Source of the DNA: a virus
Virus record (IMG/VR): IMGVR_UViG_3300021365_000131
Span: 1 to 22,345 of that record
DNA length: 22,345 bases
Reading direction: 5' to 3' (one strand)
Shown here one piece after another: positions 5,337 through 12,246 of the stretch. The notes under the pieces are model-generated. The model saw nothing but the letters and a program-made list of their open reading frames with translations. It did not search any database and was not told the DNA's origin. The position numbers were made by a program, and so were the translations under genes. Within the stretch, counting starts at the first letter, position 1. Every line of letters begins with the position of its first letter.

Positions 5337-5546
5337 CCCCTCTGGAAAGGGTAAGTTTATCTGTTCTTCAACCTGGACGTGTTCATCTTTATGTTCTTCT
5401 TCTAACCACGCCTCAAAGTTCTTGACTTCTTTTTCTTTATAGGCAACAACTTCGTCAATCAATTTGATTGCACCAGGGGTGTCACCACTCACCAATTTTG
5501 CTTTGACTTTTTTAAGGTCATCAATCATAGCTAATATTTCATTCAT
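5328..5546 (-). CDS. 72-aa helical acidic protein
   Basis: 72 aa: two helices (NEILAMIDDLKKVKAKLVSG, AIKLIDEVVAYKEKEVKNFE) then an acidic tail with EEEHKDEHVQVEEQ. ATG 5546 overlaps the upstream stop by one base (TAATG) and has AGGAAGG 8 bases before it. It is the last gene of the unit transcribed from 8084-8112. No function recognised. Confidence 0.65.
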   Translation of the reverse strand: MNEILAMIDDLKKVKAKLVSGDTPGAIKLIDEVVAYKEKEVKNFEAWLEEEHKDEHVQVEEQINLPFPEGVR

Positions 5547-5881
5547 TAGACTTTCCTTCCTGCTGTTTTCAGGTCTTTTCTATTCACCACCATATATGGT
5601 CCTTTGTTATATGCCGGCACGATTGTAAAATTCTTTGACTCTTCTATCTTCCAACTATTATCAGTTTTGATACCATTACCTATAACATTTGATAATTTAG
5701 GTTGTGGGTGTATATCTGATAAGTCAGTTGTGGGGTAATAGCCGTTATCATTGGTATTATAACTAGACTTGATAATATGTCCGTCATCACCAACGTTGAG
5801 ACCTAGTGACCTCATCCATTTGATATGCTTTTTTAAAGCAATAAGATATAATTCTTGTTTATTTAAGTTTCTTTTTGGCAT
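5546..5881 (-). CDS. uncharacterised protein
   Basis: 111 aa from ATG 5881; ATG 5890 and GTG 5896 are also in frame and no start has a clear ribosome binding site. N-terminal helical part (LNKQELYLIALKKHIKWMRSL), then a Gly/Asn/Tyr-rich low-complexity stretch (NTNDNGYYPTTDLSD), then a beta-like C-terminus (FTIVPAYNKGPYMVVNRKDL). It overlaps the DUF3310-type gene by 23 bases or more. Unknown function. Confidence 0.6.
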   Translation of the reverse strand: MPKRNLNKQELYLIALKKHIKWMRSLGLNVGDDGHIIKSSYNTNDNGYYPTTDLSDIHPQPKLSNVIGNGIKTDNSWKIEESKNFTIVPAYNKGPYMVVNRKDLKTAGRKV

Positions 5882-6140
5882 TAGATTCATCTTCACTTGA
5901 CATTAATAAAACAATATAATGGACAGCCTTTAATAAGTCTTTTCTATTACGACCATCTTTCTTACCAAACCTTGCAAGATATTTAATTGCATTGGCTTGA
6001 CAAAAATCTTTGTCTATACCACACGACCTTAATAGGTCTTGTACTTGTACGCCCTCTTTAACTTGAGCATAGTGTTGGCCATACGTTGATTGTATGTATG
6101 TACCTATTTCTTTTAGTATTTTATCTTCATTGTATTTCAT
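5859..6140 (-). CDS. DUF3310-type phage protein
   Basis: 93 aa. Residues 47-80 carry the signature of the DUF3310 family common in tailed phages: CQANAIKYLARFGKKDG followed by KDLLKAVHYIVLL. Members have sometimes been called nucleotide-kinase-like, but no activity is settled. The N-terminus has the usual tyrosine/histidine region (TYGQHYAQVKEGVQVQDLL). ATG 6140 overlaps the upstream stop by one base, with GGAG 10 bases before it. It sits in a run of small, probably early genes. Confidence 0.85.
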   Translation of the reverse strand: MKYNEDKILKEIGTYIQSTYGQHYAQVKEGVQVQDLLRSCGIDKDFCQANAIKYLARFGKKDGRNRKDLLKAVHYIVLLMSSEDESNAKKKLK

Positions 6141-6376
6141 TATATAACACTCCTTGCATAATCATATGCTGTTTCTTCGGCTTCATCATCTGTTGACACA
6201 AACTCATCTGATTGTAGATAATCGCCTTCATCTTCTCTATCATCATAATAAACTTCGTAAAGATTTTTACCATCTTTACCGTCTTCAAGTTTTCTCCAAT
6301 AACCAATCTTGTTATCATCTTCATCAAATATATCTTTATCAGCTTCTGAGCCTCTGAATTCATTAATAGTAATCAT
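6140..6376 (-). CDS. very acidic 78-aa protein
   Basis: 78 aa with a high share of Asp and Glu and several aromatics (DKDIFDEDDNKIGYW, LYEVYYDDREDEGDYL, STDDEAEETAYDYA). Acidic phage proteins of this size sometimes mimic DNA or inhibit DNA-binding proteins, but nothing here proves that. ATG 6376 overlaps the upstream stop (TAATG). Another frame over the same interval is open only as a shadow of this gene. Confidence 0.65.
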   Translation of the reverse strand: MITINEFRGSEADKDIFDEDDNKIGYWRKLEDGKDGKNLYEVYYDDREDEGDYLQSDEFVSTDDEAEETAYDYARSVI

Positions 6377-6591
6377 TAAATACCTAGTGCCTTTATAACA
6401 TCTTCCTCTGTTTTTGGCAAGCTTTTACCAGATTGTAACCAATCTACCATTTGTTCAAAGTTAAATGCTTCGTCTGTTTTGCCTTCTTTTTCTAACACCT
6501 GTTGTGCTATCTTAAAAAACTTTAAGGTACCCATTTCATTGGTCATACCATCAGGTTTGCTTTGATAATTACCTTTTCTTTGATTTGACAT
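6376..6591 (-). CDS. 71-aa uncharacterised protein
   Basis: 71 aa: a polar N-terminus (SNQRKGNYQSKPDGMTNEMG), then helices (LKFFKIAQQVLEKEGKTDEA, FNFEQMVDWLQSGK) and a C-terminal EEDVIKALGI. AGGAG lies 5 bases before the ATG, one of the clearest ribosome binding sites in this unit. It overlaps the upstream gene by 23 bases. Unknown function. Confidence 0.65.
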   Translation of the reverse strand: MSNQRKGNYQSKPDGMTNEMGTLKFFKIAQQVLEKEGKTDEAFNFEQMVDWLQSGKSLPKTEEDVIKALGI

Positions 6592-6829
6592 ATTTACTCC
6601 TATATTTAAATTCTGGTAAATGGTTTAAATTAGCGTGGCTACCATTCTTATCACAGGCATAGGCTAACGTAGCACTATGTTCTTTTATTGTTTTAGCAAA
6701 TAACTCTTTGGCCTCATCATACGTCTTAACAATGGTCTTTGTGGTCTTATTCAAAGGACGCCACTCAACAATAGAATACTCTATCGCATTGTCAATTATA
6801 TTTTGTTCCCAAGGATTAGCAAGTGTCAT
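6569..6829 (-). CDS. 86-aa uncharacterised protein
   Basis: Three ATGs stand in a row (6835, 6832, 6829); the last is best spaced from AAAGAG and gives 86 aa. The sequence has a beta-like opening (YSIVEWRPLNKTTKTIV), a helix (DEAKELFAKTIKEH), ATLAYACDKNGSHANLNHL and a basic C-terminal tail (SKYVKSKKR). It overlaps the end of the 58-aa membrane protein gene. Not recognised. Confidence 0.6.
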   Translation of the reverse strand: MTLANPWEQNIIDNAIEYSIVEWRPLNKTTKTIVKTYDEAKELFAKTIKEHSATLAYACDKNGSHANLNHLPEFKYRSKYVKSKKR

Positions 6830-6992
6830 CATCATACTCTTTAATTGATTTATCTAATTGTTTCATATATCTTTTACTTCTTTTTAACATTTTATTAGTA
6901 ATCTTTTTCATATCATTAACTAGAAATAAACAATATACTAATCCAGCCAAAATGGCAAGTGATAAAAATAACATTATATATTCATTCATCAT
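6816..6992 (-). CDS. 58-aa single-span membrane protein
   Basis: 58 aa. ATG 6992 shares one base with the stop of the gene upstream (TAATGATG), with AGG 7 bases before it. Residues 7-25 (MLFLSLAILAGLVYCLFLV) form one membrane span, followed by a basic cytoplasmic helix (KKITNKMLKRSKRYMKQL) and an acidic end. It fills the gap between two better-defined genes in frame with both junctions. It could be a small inner-membrane effector; unknown function. Confidence 0.65.
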   Translation of the reverse strand: MMNEYIMLFLSLAILAGLVYCLFLVNDMKKITNKMLKRSKRYMKQLDKSIKEYDDDTC

Positions 6993-7309
6993 TATTTACC
7001 TATTTGACTTTCTGCTTGTAAATTTAAAGCAACATCAATGTCTGATTCTTCTTTCATCCAAGAATCATCAGTATTTACTGCTGAAGCTTCAACTTTTTCT
7101 ATTTCATTAAAATAACACCAATGTGTACCTGTGTCGCCTGTATAAGTTATAGCGCCAACATAGTTCAAATCTGTGTCATAAGTTTTAGCGTTAAGTGAAT
7201 TGTCACTCTCGGCTGCTATATCGGTTTTTTCTGTTGCGATACCGATATTGATGATTGTACCACTTCTTCCGTGATTACATTCAACATAATCGCCTACATT
7301 TATTATCAT
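6992..7309 (-). CDS. 105-aa beta-rich protein
   Basis: 105 aa. The N-terminal 70 residues look like a small beta-barrel with a KOW/SH3-like opening (VGDYVECNHGRSGTIINIG) and strands YVGAITYTGD and HWCYFNEIEKVE; the last 30 are polar and probably flexible. It overlaps both neighbours by one base. No family named; a nucleic-acid or protein binding role is only a guess from the fold. Confidence 0.65.
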   Translation of the reverse strand: MIINVGDYVECNHGRSGTIINIGIATEKTDIAAESDNSLNAKTYDTDLNYVGAITYTGDTGTHWCYFNEIEKVEASAVNTDDSWMKEESDIDVALNLQAESQIGK

Positions 7310-7857
7310 TAGTGTGTCTCCTTAAATAAATATTCTTTGTCATAACTCAAACCTAGATTATAACAAATATAACCTACGTCTTTCTCATTCTCTAAATCTT
7401 CGGCAGTTAGAATCCAATTGATTGCTTGTTTTCTAGTTTCAGCACCAAGTTCCATATTCTTCTTTACTTGATTTTCAAACTTTTTATAAGCCTCATCTTT
7501 AGCATTATTCTCTCTTTCAATCTCTTCATCAGCCCAAACACCATAAGATTTCATTTCTTTTTGAAACTTCTCATCTGACCAGTATTTTGATTCTGCAATC
7601 ACCGTTCTTGCATAAGATTTTGATGTTGCTATTGAAACAACTTCGTATAGTGTTTGTTCATCTAAATATCTTGTCAATTGTTTAACGGTATAAACGCCAT
7701 ACTCTCTCCAATGAGCAGGATCCTCTACTAACATACCAATAAAACAATTAGGTGTTTCTAACATTTCTTTTTTAGAAGCTTCATTCATAGATTTGATATG
7801 AGCAACTAAATCTAGTTCGTCTTGTCTTGTTTGGTTATATTGAGCAGGTGTTATCAT
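7309..7857 (-). CDS. 182-aa uncharacterised helical protein
   Basis: 182 aa, the largest gene of this operon; soluble, mostly helical, rich in Glu, Lys and Tyr. Recognisable segments are YGVYTVKQLTRYLDEQTLYE, SKSYARTVIAESKYW and a C-terminal KDVGYICYNLGLSYDKEYL. ATG 7857 overlaps the stop of the 64-aa gene by one base and its stop overlaps the next start. I do not recognise the family. Confidence 0.7.
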   Translation of the reverse strand: MITPAQYNQTRQDELDLVAHIKSMNEASKKEMLETPNCFIGMLVEDPAHWREYGVYTVKQLTRYLDEQTLYEVVSIATSKSYARTVIAESKYWSDEKFQKEMKSYGVWADEEIERENNAKDEAYKKFENQVKKNMELGAETRKQAINWILTAEDLENEKDVGYICYNLGLSYDKEYLFKETH

Positions 7858-8051
7858 TAAGCATTCTCCAATTCGTTGGCAATTACTTCATCAACGTTGT
7901 CACTATCAATTCCAACCATATTCAGATTGTCAATGTCTAGTATATCTTTAATTGCTGAAGATTTTGTAATCAAGTTGTTTTTTAGATTAACAATAATCTT
8001 GTCAACTTGGTTTTCAACAGATGTCTCAATGTATTGTTTATATTTACTCAT
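7857..8051 (-). CDS. 64-aa uncharacterised protein, first gene of operon
   Basis: 64 aa, helical, acidic: KQYIETSVENQVDKIIVNLK, then SSAIKDILDIDNLNMVGIDS and DEVIANELENA. It is the first well-supported gene after the promoter at 8084-8112, with AAAGGA about 12 bases before the ATG. Function unknown; position suggests early expression. Confidence 0.65.
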   Translation of the reverse strand: MSKYKQYIETSVENQVDKIIVNLKNNLITKSSAIKDILDIDNLNMVGIDSDNVDEVIANELENA

Positions 8052-8169
8052 AGTGTGTTTGTCCTTTTGTTAGTGTTAATAATATAGTATCATACAAATC
8101 AAGTAAAGTCAAGCAGTTTTTTTTCTTGGCTTCTTTAATTCTTTCTTTTAATGTTTTCTTCTTTATCAT
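8044..8169 (-). CDS. possible 41-aa basic peptide
   Basis: Open frame from ATG 8169, with AGGA 9 bases upstream, starting MIKKKTLKERIKEAKKKN and ending at a stop that overlaps the start of the 64-aa gene. Translation-like features (ribosome binding site, overlap) favour it; against it, the frame contains the promoter at 8084-8112 and is short. The same arrangement, a promoter inside a tiny upstream gene, is seen at 2934-3077. Confidence 0.35.
   Translation of the reverse strand: MIKKKTLKERIKEAKKKNCLTLLDLYDTILLTLTKGQTHYE
8084..8112 (-). promoter_or_regulatory. sigma70-type promoter with A-tract
   Basis: Minus strand: TTGACT (8107-8112), 17 bases, TACTAT (8084-8089), preceded by GC and eight A's that could serve as an UP element. 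The expected start near 8077 gives a leader of about 26 bases to ATG 8051. It drives the small-gene operon reaching to about 5328. Confidence 0.85.
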
Positions 8170-8177
8170 ATACACAT

Positions 8178-8205
8178 ATCCTATCATACCTGGCCTATAA
8201 AGCAA
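8178..8205 (-). promoter_or_regulatory. possible weak promoter
   Basis: Minus strand: TTGCTT (8200-8205), 16 bases, TAGGAT (8178-8183). The -35 part lies in a copy of the repeat at 73-95, but a two-base deletion spoils the TTGACT core. It may be a decayed promoter, or drive the possible 41-aa peptide. Confidence 0.3.
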
Positions 8206-8216
8206 GCACTTTTTTC
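8195..8216. repeat. promoter-associated repeat, copy 2
   Basis: Plus strand CTATAAAGCAAGCACTTTTT; same as 73-95 with two bases missing. The rest of this 231-base intergenic region (8052-8282) holds the promoter at 8084-8112, the possible peptide, and an A/T-rich stretch next to the stop of the glycosyltransferase gene with no convincing minus-strand terminator. Confidence 0.55.
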
Positions 8217-8282
8217 ACTTTTTTTAAATTTTTTTTATGAGACCAGGTAAGGGTTACCGAGGTTGTATGTTCTGGTTATGTT

Positions 8283-8954
8283 CTATTTCCAGTTGTCCAG
8301 CACCCAATCAACGTCTGATTCGTGTGGATTAGGGTTTCCGTGAAACACGGCCACCAACGATTCGCTATCTTTTTCAAACGTCCAATCGTTCTTATGAAAT
8401 CTTGGCTCTTTTCTAGTAAACCACTTATATGAGAAAGACCACTCATTTGGCATATATTTTAATTCGGGGTGATTCTTCATAAATTCATAGGTCACATTCT
8501 GGTCACCTTGATATTTACGCCATCTTGGTCTGTCTTCGTAATACCTATCCCACACAGCCGGTGTCATAGTTATATTATTAAATTTCATAATAGAAGAATT
8601 AATACCAGTTGTACCTGTGAAGTCGTGCAATGCACCAAAGGTGTCCGTAAAACCAAATTTTGCCATCTTATCAATATTTTTTAGGATGACCACATCCAGG
8701 TCCATATAAAGATTTTCACCAATTAGACCACTTTCAGGATGAAATAGTTGTAGTTTGTTCCACCAACCTTGTTCATCATCAAGTGGAAACTTTCTATACT
8801 CTATATCACCTTTTACTATTCTATGTAATGAAGTGTTGTCCGTAAAGCAAATAAATTTGTGGTCTATCGTTAGATGTCGGTTGACCATATTGTACAATTT
8901 CTGTACATATTCTGGTCTGTATTTGTTTCCATAATAAACGCATACGAAATTCAT
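8283..8954 (-). CDS. GT-A glycosyltransferase
   Basis: 223 aa. GT-A pattern: nucleotide-sugar strand FVCVYYGN at the start, WWNKLQLF, and the metal-binding DxD motif in YMDLDVVIL (Asp85, Asp87), then GINSSIMKFN, GDQNVTYEFM and a C-terminal VFHGNPNPHE typical of GT8/GT32-like enzymes. It should transfer a sugar from a nucleotide donor to an unknown acceptor in the cytoplasm. ATG 8954 is chosen over an upstream GTG at 8957 that overlaps the previous stop. It is the last gene of the glycan cassette. Confidence 0.85.
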   Translation of the reverse strand: MNFVCVYYGNKYRPEYVQKLYNMVNRHLTIDHKFICFTDNTSLHRIVKGDIEYRKFPLDDEQGWWNKLQLFHPESGLIGENLYMDLDVVILKNIDKMAKFGFTDTFGALHDFTGTTGINSSIMKFNNITMTPAVWDRYYEDRPRWRKYQGDQNVTYEFMKNHPELKYMPNEWSFSYKWFTRKEPRFHKNDWTFEKDSESLVAVFHGNPNPHESDVDWVLDNWK

Positions 8955-8956
8955 CA

Positions 8957-9574
8957 CTACATCTTTTTAAAGTTAAATGCTACAGATATTCTTTTCTTTG
9001 TTTCATTTAGATTTGGTAATACACCGTGAGTTAAGAAACTAGGAAATAAATACATAACACCTGCCTCTGCTTTACAAGTACAATGTATATTGGTTCTAGG
9101 GTGGTTGTTTTTATCTTTTATATGTTCGTCCCAATATGCCTCTAATTCTGTAGCAGCTGGACTAGTAAACATTATATCGCCAGATTTTTCTGGTGTTTGT
9201 ATATAATATACACCTGAAAATATACAACCTGCGTGTCTATGGTCTTGGTTGTAATCTTTATAACCATTTATATTAAACCATAAGTTATCTAATATGACTT
9301 TAGGTAAACCTAAATTACTTGCAAACTCATCAGCTTGTTCTTGTAAAAATGCATACAAAGGTTTTAATCTTTTATGATATTCAAGGTCAATATCTTTTGA
9401 TTGAAAACCACCCTCGTTAGATACTAAACGACCTTTAGGGTTTTGTGTATTTAATCTACCCTCATTGTCTTTACAAAAATCTAAAATGTAATTAGCTAAA
9501 ACATCATTATCTAAAATAGATTTTGACACCTTTACAGGTGTTGTAAACATATCAAATTCACCAGTTTGTATCAT
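8957..9574 (-). CDS. 2OG-Fe(II) oxygenase (TIGR02466-like)
   Basis: 205 aa. It matches the phage-common putative 2-oxoglutarate/iron dioxygenase family: NLWFNINGYKDYNQDHRHAG with histidines 112/114, SGVYYIQTPEKSGDIMF, then YLFPSFLTHGVLPN (His183) and KRISVAFNF (Arg195, the likely 2OG anchor). Such enzymes hydroxylate proteins, sugars or small molecules using oxygen. Which acidic residue completes the iron site is not certain from sequence. It starts at ATG 9574, sharing one base with the stop of a GT-B-like gene, so it is made with the sugar enzymes; its substrate could be a glycan, a virion protein or the host surface. Confidence 0.85.
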   Translation of the reverse strand: MIQTGEFDMFTTPVKVSKSILDNDVLANYILDFCKDNEGRLNTQNPKGRLVSNEGGFQSKDIDLEYHKRLKPLYAFLQEQADEFASNLGLPKVILDNLWFNINGYKDYNQDHRHAGCIFSGVYYIQTPEKSGDIMFTSPAATELEAYWDEHIKDKNNHPRTNIHCTCKAEAGVMYLFPSFLTHGVLPNLNETKKRISVAFNFKKM

Positions 9575-10440
9575 TATTTTACTTGTTCCTGTATTTGATT
9601 TGGTTTTAATAAATTGTTTGGTTGTGCCATTAACATTTCATAAGCCGTACCATCAGCAATCTCTTTTAATTTAAACTGATTATCAACTACCATTTTCAAC
9701 CATTCATTTACCGTTTTATGACCAGGTCTTAAAGGTTTAATTACTTTACTAATATGTTGGCCTGCAATAAAACTTACAATGTTTCTTTTGTGTGCAAAGA
9801 CAGGTGTTCTATTTAAAATAGCGTCAACAGCTGATAATGACATATTAGTTATTAATGCTTGACAACCTTGTAAGTCAACTTTAATATCTGTATTCCACCA
9901 TTGGTTTCCAGGTCTTGGTTTCTGTCTTACTTTAATTGGCATATTTTCAAACTCTGTATCTTTGGTCATATTTGTAATTTGTGTTGTCGCCATTTCAATC
10001 CATTTTTCTACTGAACAACCATTAATATGAAAAGTTACCGTTGGTGATGATGGTGCTAATAAGAAGTGTGTCATCTTACCAGTATCCCAACCTTTAAATT
10101 GAACATCAATGCCTTCGTGTTCTAATTGACTTATTCTTTTACCGTCACCTATTTTACCTCTGATAGTATGTAAATTACCTTTACAAATTCTAATATAGAA
10201 TCTGTCCCAATCTACAATAGGTTCTGGATATCTTGTAAAAGGAGCATTTAAATAACCTACATCAACATACCACCATTCTTTATCAAGATGTACACACTCT
10301 CTAATTAATTCTGTATTTTTACCACCTAAACCCCAAAAGAAGTGTATCTCGTGGTCTGCGTCTTGCCAACCTTTTTCAATTGCTGGCCAAATCTTATGAG
10401 ATAAACATTTATCCCAACTCATTTTATGCGTTATAATCAT
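9574..10440 (-). CDS. GT-B-like surface-polysaccharide protein, paralog 3
   Basis: 288 aa. C-terminal half carries LQGCQALITNMSLSAVDAIL followed by NRTPVFAH, the acceptor-side signature seen in GT-B capsule and lipopolysaccharide enzymes (a conserved Ser/Ala-rich helix before a PVF strand). The N-terminal half shares W-Y-V-D-V-x-Y, a GW..G..HFLLAPSSPT segment and a C-terminal WLKMVVDNQFKLKEIADGTA with the 272-aa protein at 11428-12246. AGGAG 8 bases before ATG 10440 fixes the start, giving a 17-base overlap. Sugar donor and acceptor unknown. Confidence 0.7.
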   Translation of the reverse strand: MIITHKMSWDKCLSHKIWPAIEKGWQDADHEIHFFWGLGGKNTELIRECVHLDKEWWYVDVGYLNAPFTRYPEPIVDWDRFYIRICKGNLHTIRGKIGDGKRISQLEHEGIDVQFKGWDTGKMTHFLLAPSSPTVTFHINGCSVEKWIEMATTQITNMTKDTEFENMPIKVRQKPRPGNQWWNTDIKVDLQGCQALITNMSLSAVDAILNRTPVFAHKRNIVSFIAGQHISKVIKPLRPGHKTVNEWLKMVVDNQFKLKEIADGTAYEMLMAQPNNLLKPNQIQEQVK

Positions 10441-11431
10441 TTAATAATCTCCTATGAACATCACCGTTATTAATCTCTTCTTGTTTCCATTGTGTATAAG
10501 CACAATCATATAGCCATTGTGTTCTATCAAATTTACAATTGATAGTCTTATTTCTTATTACTTCTAAACTATGATAACTAACTGGCCAAGCGTGTGATGA
10601 TTTTGATAATGCCACCGTTGGTATACCCTCACAAACACTTTCTACTAGAGCATTGCTTGAATATGATACTACAACTCTTGCACCATCTAAATCTTTTTGA
10701 AATCCACTACCACCATTTGTTTCATTAAAATCATCATAGTTATTACTATATATAATTTTGTTTTTGATACCTGCTTCTCTAAATCTTGTAAAGAAACCAC
10801 CTTTTTGACCACCCTCTGGTTTTATATTACCATACTTACTTAAAAATCTAGGATGAAATCTTACTTTAATTGGCTCATCTGTATAACCACTTATGTCTCT
10901 CATTACCCAATACAAATAATTTAAATAATTCCAACTTATACCCTCACCTTTTGTATATCTAATTAATTTATCTTTCATTTCAGGTGTGTACAAATCGTTT
11001 AAACTTGTATCAGTAGGGTTTTGTAAACATAATAATATATAATTGCCTTTATTTCTCCAAGGTTTTATATCAATGTTTTGTTCTTTTTGTATCATCTGCC
11101 ATCTATCAGCTGGTGAATTATGATTTTTAAATATACCTTTATCGTATGTGTAATCATTTAAACCAACTCTATAATAATAATTAGGGTCACCTACTTTTAT
11201 GCCTCTTCTAAATGTAGCGCCTTCTAAAACTATTAATGGTTTTTTAGTGTCTGAAATATATTTGTATTGGTCTTTATAGTCTTTAAAATAACCTTTAACA
11301 CCTGTTGTGATATATGCCTTAGCGTGTTCAAGATGTTTACGGTCTTCAAACTTGGCATACTTGTAAATTTCGTGTGTAGGAAATTTAAAGAAATCGCCCT
11401 CTCTAAATGCACCCCAAAAACCGACTATCAT
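10424..11431 (-). CDS. GT-B-like surface-polysaccharide protein, paralog 2
   Basis: 335 aa, the longest and most divergent of three related neighbours. It has the same C-terminal signature, DLDGARVVVSYSSNALVESV followed by CEGIPTVAL, which fits the sugar-nucleotide binding region of GT-B enzymes, plus YILLCLQNP where the others have HILVCPPTP/HFLLAPSSP and IKVRFHPR where they have IVRKK or KVRQK. No signal peptide or membrane span, so probably cytoplasmic. ATGA overlap with the gene upstream. Likely a glycosyltransferase or related polysaccharide enzyme, substrate unknown. Confidence 0.65.
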   Translation of the reverse strand: MIVGFWGAFREGDFFKFPTHEIYKYAKFEDRKHLEHAKAYITTGVKGYFKDYKDQYKYISDTKKPLIVLEGATFRRGIKVGDPNYYYRVGLNDYTYDKGIFKNHNSPADRWQMIQKEQNIDIKPWRNKGNYILLCLQNPTDTSLNDLYTPEMKDKLIRYTKGEGISWNYLNYLYWVMRDISGYTDEPIKVRFHPRFLSKYGNIKPEGGQKGGFFTRFREAGIKNKIIYSNNYDDFNETNGGSGFQKDLDGARVVVSYSSNALVESVCEGIPTVALSKSSHAWPVSYHSLEVIRNKTINCKFDRTQWLYDCAYTQWKQEEINNGDVHRRLLNDYNA

Positions 11432-12246
11432 TGCAACCTCTTAACTGCCTCGTAGGCAACACCATTTTTAAACTCTTCTAAATTAAACTGACAACTTAAT
11501 AAACTATCTATCCATAAATCTATAAGTTCTTTGTCTGCATAAAAAGGGTTTTCTATATGTTCTAACTTTTCACTAACAGGATATGATTGAGATACACCAT
11601 TACAAAATACAGGCACACCAGCTAATACTGCTTCAATAGCAGCTGTTGATTGCATTGAAACTAAAGCGTGACAGCCTTCAAGTTGTTTAGTTAAAGGTTG
11701 TGTTTCATTCTTTTTTCTAACTATTATTTGTCTATCTGTAAATCTTCTTAACTCTGCGAGTGTTTCATCAATCCACATTTGTTCATCTATATGATATAAT
11801 CTACATATCGCTGGTGTTGGTGGACAAACTAATATATGTGTGCCAAACTTCCAACCATTAAATGTTATTGGTTTATATTTTTGAATTCTTTTTTTATCTT
11901 TATTTGTAAGTTCTACTATTTTATTAAGTTGCATTTGATTTTTTACAACTCTATATAACTGACCATATTTACCTGGCATATAGTCTCTAGTAGGATAAAA
12001 GTATGCGTGGTCCATATAATAAAATTCGTGGTTTCTTTTCTGACATTCCCATATAACTTTTTCTGAACCTCTTAATGTACCAACAACTGCAATAGGATTA
12101 GTAGTCCACTTTTGCCAATCAAACGTAGGCCAACTACCAACTTCAAAAGCAGGTATTTTTTCTCTGCTATTTTTATGTCTTATTTTGCTAAATGCATAGA
12201 TAAATCTATCTTTAGCACCTGCGTTTGTACAAAATCCTTCTATCAT
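11428..12246 (-). CDS. GT-B-like surface-polysaccharide protein, paralog 1
   Basis: 272 aa. Key segments are YYMDHAYFYPTRD, FNGWKFGTHILVCPPTPA, RQIIVRKKNETQPL, and LEGCHALVSMQSTAAIEAVL followed by AGVPVF, the GT-B-type C-terminal signature. The end (LLSCQFNLEEFKNGVAYEAV) aligns with the same region of the 288-aa paralog. ATGA overlaps at both ends give a strictly coupled run with a GT-A enzyme upstream and another paralog downstream. Resembles capsule polysaccharide enzymes in general layout; exact reaction unknown. Confidence 0.7.
   Translation of the reverse strand: MIEGFCTNAGAKDRFIYAFSKIRHKNSREKIPAFEVGSWPTFDWQKWTTNPIAVVGTLRGSEKVIWECQKRNHEFYYMDHAYFYPTRDYMPGKYGQLYRVVKNQMQLNKIVELTNKDKKRIQKYKPITFNGWKFGTHILVCPPTPAICRLYHIDEQMWIDETLAELRRFTDRQIIVRKKNETQPLTKQLEGCHALVSMQSTAAIEAVLAGVPVFCNGVSQSYPVSEKLEHIENPFYADKELIDLWIDSLLSCQFNLEEFKNGVAYEAVKRLQ

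Noticed and set aside
8283-12246. DNA glucosyltransferases acting on hydroxymethylcytosine
   Set aside because: The sequences do not recall T4 alpha- or beta-glucosyltransferase, and no hydroxymethylase or dCTPase gene lies in the window; kept only as a weak alternative.
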